Shown piece after piece: positions 61,605-64,000 of a stretch of DNA of 64,000 bases (position 1 is the first letter of the stretch; every line of letters begins with the position of its first letter). The translations under genes and the position numbers were made by a program. The notes under the pieces were generated by a model, which saw only the letters and a program-made list of their open reading frames with translations, did no database searches and was not told the DNA's origin. Origin of the DNA: Phycisphaerales bacterium (GTDB lineage Bacteria; Planctomycetota; Phycisphaerae; Phycisphaerales; JAGLTS01). The stretch is from NCBI GenBank assembly GCA_023135165.1, contig JAGLTS010000045.1:1-64000 (forward strand), given 5' to 3'.

Positions 61605-63665
61605 CTACTTCAACTGAAACAGCACGGTGGAGCCGTTCACAACGATGGGTGTGCCCTGATCGCGCATAAGACGCTCCACGCGCGCTGGTGTGACGTCGGC
61701 GTCATACCAGCCGTCGGACTGCAACCGCGCAAGCTCAGAGAAGTTGACGAGCACGTGGGTCACGCCCCGGTCCGCAAGCCCGGTTGACCATGCAACGGGG
61801 TTGTCAGGGTACGCGCGAAGTAGCTCGCCCAGCGGTGAATGGTCCCACGTCGTGTGGTACAGGACTGGGCGGATGCAATACAGCGGTGTCGCATCGCCGA
61901 GCATGTAGACGAGCGCATCGGGCGGCAGGGCGAAGTTGATGACGGTTCTCGGCGGCGGTTGATCGGCACCGATCGCCCGGAGTCGATCCACGAACGCAGC
62001 GCCGGTCGCTGAGTCGAACGCATCGGCGGACACGTTCCAGCCTGGGTCGCCGCTCCAGTGCGCTCGATACGCTTGATAGGTCGCTGCTAAGGGCGGGATT
62101 GTGATGAGGCAGCATCCGATGAGCACGAAGCGCCGCACGACCGAGTTCGAGATGCCGCTGACAAGACTCACCGCACATGCGATCAGGATGCCGGCGGGGA
62201 TGATGACCGGGATCAAGAAACGGGCCTGCACGTGTGTGAAAGACGCCCAGCAAACAAGTTGAAGGATCAGCACGGCCGACCAGATGATCCCCATGCGCCG
62301 CGTCGATCGGGCGATGATGGAGATCACAGCAGCGACGAGCACGACGGCGAAAAAGATCGACCACTGCGGGTGGGCGACACCGCGCTCCCACATCGCGACC
62401 AACCGTTGTGAGAACGAACCGTCGAAATGATGCGCGCCGGACCAACGGGCGGCCTGCTCGGCAGTCCAATGCGCTCGGCCGAGCATGTTCGAGGCAAAGG
62501 GGAAGAGCGGATTGCCCGCATCGAGCATGTTCCTCATCAGCGCAGGCCCGAGCGCGAGCAGTGCGCCAACAACACCGAGCGGCACGGCGCGAACCAGCAG
62601 CCTGATCGGGATGTACGCAAGGAGCAGCACCGCGACGGGCAGGCCGACCATGAAAAGCGATGTGAGTTTCGCACCGCACGCGACACCGACGAGAACGCCG
62701 ACGAGCGAGAGCTTTCGATATGCGGGGAGTTCCGCATCGCATGAAACGATCACCGCCGCGACAAAGAGCGCCGTGACCGCCATCTCGTTGTACGCCATGG
62801 ATGCGACAACGATGACCCACGGCGTAAGCATGAGAAACGCAGCACCAAGCCCTGCTGAGAGACCGGCTGTGACTCGTCCTCGTTGCGGCGCCAGCTCGCC
62901 AGTGATGAACCGCCCGAGCATCATGACCGTTGCGATGGCGAGGCCCGCGTGCAGGAACTGTGCGGCGCGGAGGATCAAGCCCTTGCCTGCGAACATCGAA
63001 CCCCACAACGAGCCGAGGTGCAGGTAGGCAGCCTCGACGTAGCTCGGGAAGAAACTGTAGACGTTGTGCTCCATCCCCGAGATTCGACCCGCCCGGAGCC
63101 ACTCCGCGGGAAGCTGCAAGTGGTACTCCAGAACATCGTACCCGTGCGCCTCGGAGGGCCAGAGCCAGCCGGGCAGTGAGGCGCAAGCGACCAGCAACAT
63201 GGCGAGCGCCGGGATCACGAGCAGCACGGTGGGCGGCAGCGATGACCACTGCTCCGGCCGATGGTCAGCCTTGCGGAGTTGGTCGAGCAGCAAAGTCAAA
63301 CCACAGGCGAGGATGAGCCAGGCGACCCACTGATTCGTAAGCAGACCCACCCAACCAAGCGTGTGATCGAGCCAGAGCGCCGTCGCCAGACCCAGGCCGA
63401 ACTGCGCGGACCACGGATGAGCGGCGCGACGGATCATCGGCCGCCAGAACCGCCCCAGGCCGAGCGCCGCGACGAGGTAGACAGCAGCGATGACGCCGGA
63501 GCTGAGCAGTGCCTCGAACACAAAGGCGAACCGCACAAGTGCGACGGCGTGTGAGTCTGCCCCAACACGGGCGATGCCGAACACGCAGGCGAGTAGCGCC
63601 AGGAGCGCCACGGCAGGCAACGCCCAGCGACCCAGCGGCGAGGTTGGTCCGACAATCGGTGCCAC
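61605..63665 (-). CDS. Polytopic glycosyltransferase-like membrane protein
   Basis: 686 aa with about 11-13 membrane helices and a C-terminal soluble domain of about 150 residues. The exposed loop between helices contains HGYDVLEYHLQLPAEWLRAG and later AYNEMAVTALFVAA, the acidic loop arrangement of GT-C (PMT/ArnT-like, GT39/GT83) enzymes that use lipid-linked sugars. GTG 63665 start; no clear RBS. No partner genes are in the window. Confidence 0.75.
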   Translation of the reverse strand: MAPIVGPTSPLGRWALPAVALLALLACVFGIARVGADSHAVALVRFAFVFEALLSSGVIAAVYLVAALGLGRFWRPMIRRAAHPWSAQFGLGLATALWLDHTLGWVGLLTNQWVAWLILACGLTLLLDQLRKADHRPEQWSSLPPTVLLVIPALAMLLVACASLPGWLWPSEAHGYDVLEYHLQLPAEWLRAGRISGMEHNVYSFFPSYVEAAYLHLGSLWGSMFAGKGLILRAAQFLHAGLAIATVMMLGRFITGELAPQRGRVTAGLSAGLGAAFLMLTPWVIVVASMAYNEMAVTALFVAAVIVSCDAELPAYRKLSLVGVLVGVACGAKLTSLFMVGLPVAVLLLAYIPIRLLVRAVPLGVVGALLALGPALMRNMLDAGNPLFPFASNMLGRAHWTAEQAARWSGAHHFDGSFSQRLVAMWERGVAHPQWSIFFAVVLVAAVISIIARSTRRMGIIWSAVLILQLVCWASFTHVQARFLIPVIIPAGILIACAVSLVSGISNSVVRRFVLIGCCLITIPPLAATYQAYRAHWSGDPGWNVSADAFDSATGAAFVDRLRAIGADQPPPRTVINFALPPDALVYMLGDATPLYCIRPVLYHTTWDHSPLGELLRAYPDNPVAWSTGLADRGVTHVLVNFSELARLQSDGWYDADVTPARVERLMRDQGTPIVVNGSTVLFQLK

Positions 63666-63756
63666 AGCCGGATTGTAGGGTACGCGGACACCCGCACCAT
63701 GGGTCGAAGCACCCCTCGGGTCGATCAGGCATCACAACCTGCCGATAGGGCGAGAG

Positions 63757-64000
63757 ATGACAAGCACGATCAACGGCAATCCGGGGCATGCACAGGCTGA
63801 GGCCGGCGTTATCGGTAGCGTCGGCCAAGATGATGGGCAGTCGCCAATGGGTTCACCGCTTGATGAGTCGCATCTGCGCGAGTTGGCGGATGCGAGAGCA
63901 CAGCTCAAGCCGATCCGTCGGGCGTCCATCGGCGCGATCTGTAGCGCGGTGACGCTCCTCATCTGCGCGTTCTTCAGTCTGCTGATCGGGATCTTCGACA
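63757..64000 (+). CDS. Hypothetical membrane protein, N-terminus only
   Basis: Absent from the ORF track because it runs off the edge. 81 codons are visible: MTSTINGNPGHAQAEAGVIG, a polar stretch, a helix LDESHLRELADARAQLK and then a likely membrane segment (ICSAVTLLICAFFSLLIGIF). GGGCGAGAG precedes the ATG. No family can be assigned from this part. Confidence 0.6.
   Translation, partial: MTSTINGNPGHAQAEAGVIGSVGQDDGQSPMGSPLDESHLRELADARAQLKPIRRASIGAICSAVTLLICAFFSLLIGIFD

Noticed and set aside
1-64000. CRISPR arrays, rRNA or tRNA genes
   Set aside because: No regularly spaced identical repeats, no rRNA-like stretch and no tRNA cloverleaf were noticed; a tRNA scan would be needed to be certain.

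Overview
The window looks like a chromosomal stretch of a high-GC planctomycete, most likely class Phycisphaerae. Supporting signs are: secreted proteins with paired dockerin-like calcium repeats ending in 'DLGILLANYD' or 'DLGILLGYYG'; membrane proteins carrying the 'CGY...CPECG' zinc ribbon; an ECF sigma factor overlapping a Ser/Thr kinase with TPRs; and a MoxR/DUF58/Bat operon. I saw no rRNA, tRNA or CRISPR array. Taxonomy is inferred from these family signatures only.

Layout. 1-5.2 kb: a partial molybdenum hydroxylase subunit, pdxA, glycyl-tRNA synthetase (with an unusual insertion) and a DUF444 protein. 5.4-12 kb: F-type ATP synthase genes atpZ-I-B-E-F-H, then a SIMPL protein and a RAYT-type transposase bracketed by inverted REP hairpins, then atpA alone on the opposite strand; atpG, atpD and atpC are not in the window. 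12.2-17.3 kb: membrane proteins with zinc ribbons, a papain-like secreted protease, and a gap holding helically phased T-tracts. 17.5-18.8 kb: a small island with a TIR-like (CAP12/Pycsar-type) defence protein beside a decayed integron-type integrase.

19-39 kb: a TlpA-like protein, asparagine synthetase with a methyltransferase, and a long minus-strand block of exported proteins (tricorn-like protease, two transglutaminase-like proteins, C69 peptidase, subtilase, FGE-like protein). Inside this block lies a compact DUF89-DUF1847-MBL-Thi4 operon that may be a thiamin-related or metabolite-repair module. 39.5-47.5 kb: a primary-type sigma factor, an ECF-kinase pair, an RlmJ-like protein, a HAD phosphatase and an ABC exporter. 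47.7-56.6 kb: moxR-DUF58-DUF4381-like-batA-batB-batC-batD-batE with overlapping or very close stops and starts. 56.8-64 kb: a triple-repeat secreted protein, an orphan nuoD, a dockerin remnant, a methyltransferase, a polytopic glycosyltransferase-like protein and the start of another membrane protein.

The best candidates for something new are: the integron-remnant plus TIR gene; the RAYT/REP family with copies at 9.9, 10.4 and 39.5 kb, whose TAG also forms the stop codon of neighbouring genes; the Thi4-centred operon with a Thi4 that lacks the usual sulfur-donor residue; the period-10.4 T-tract array; and a dispersed 9-bp G-rich repeat that expands in frame inside genes.
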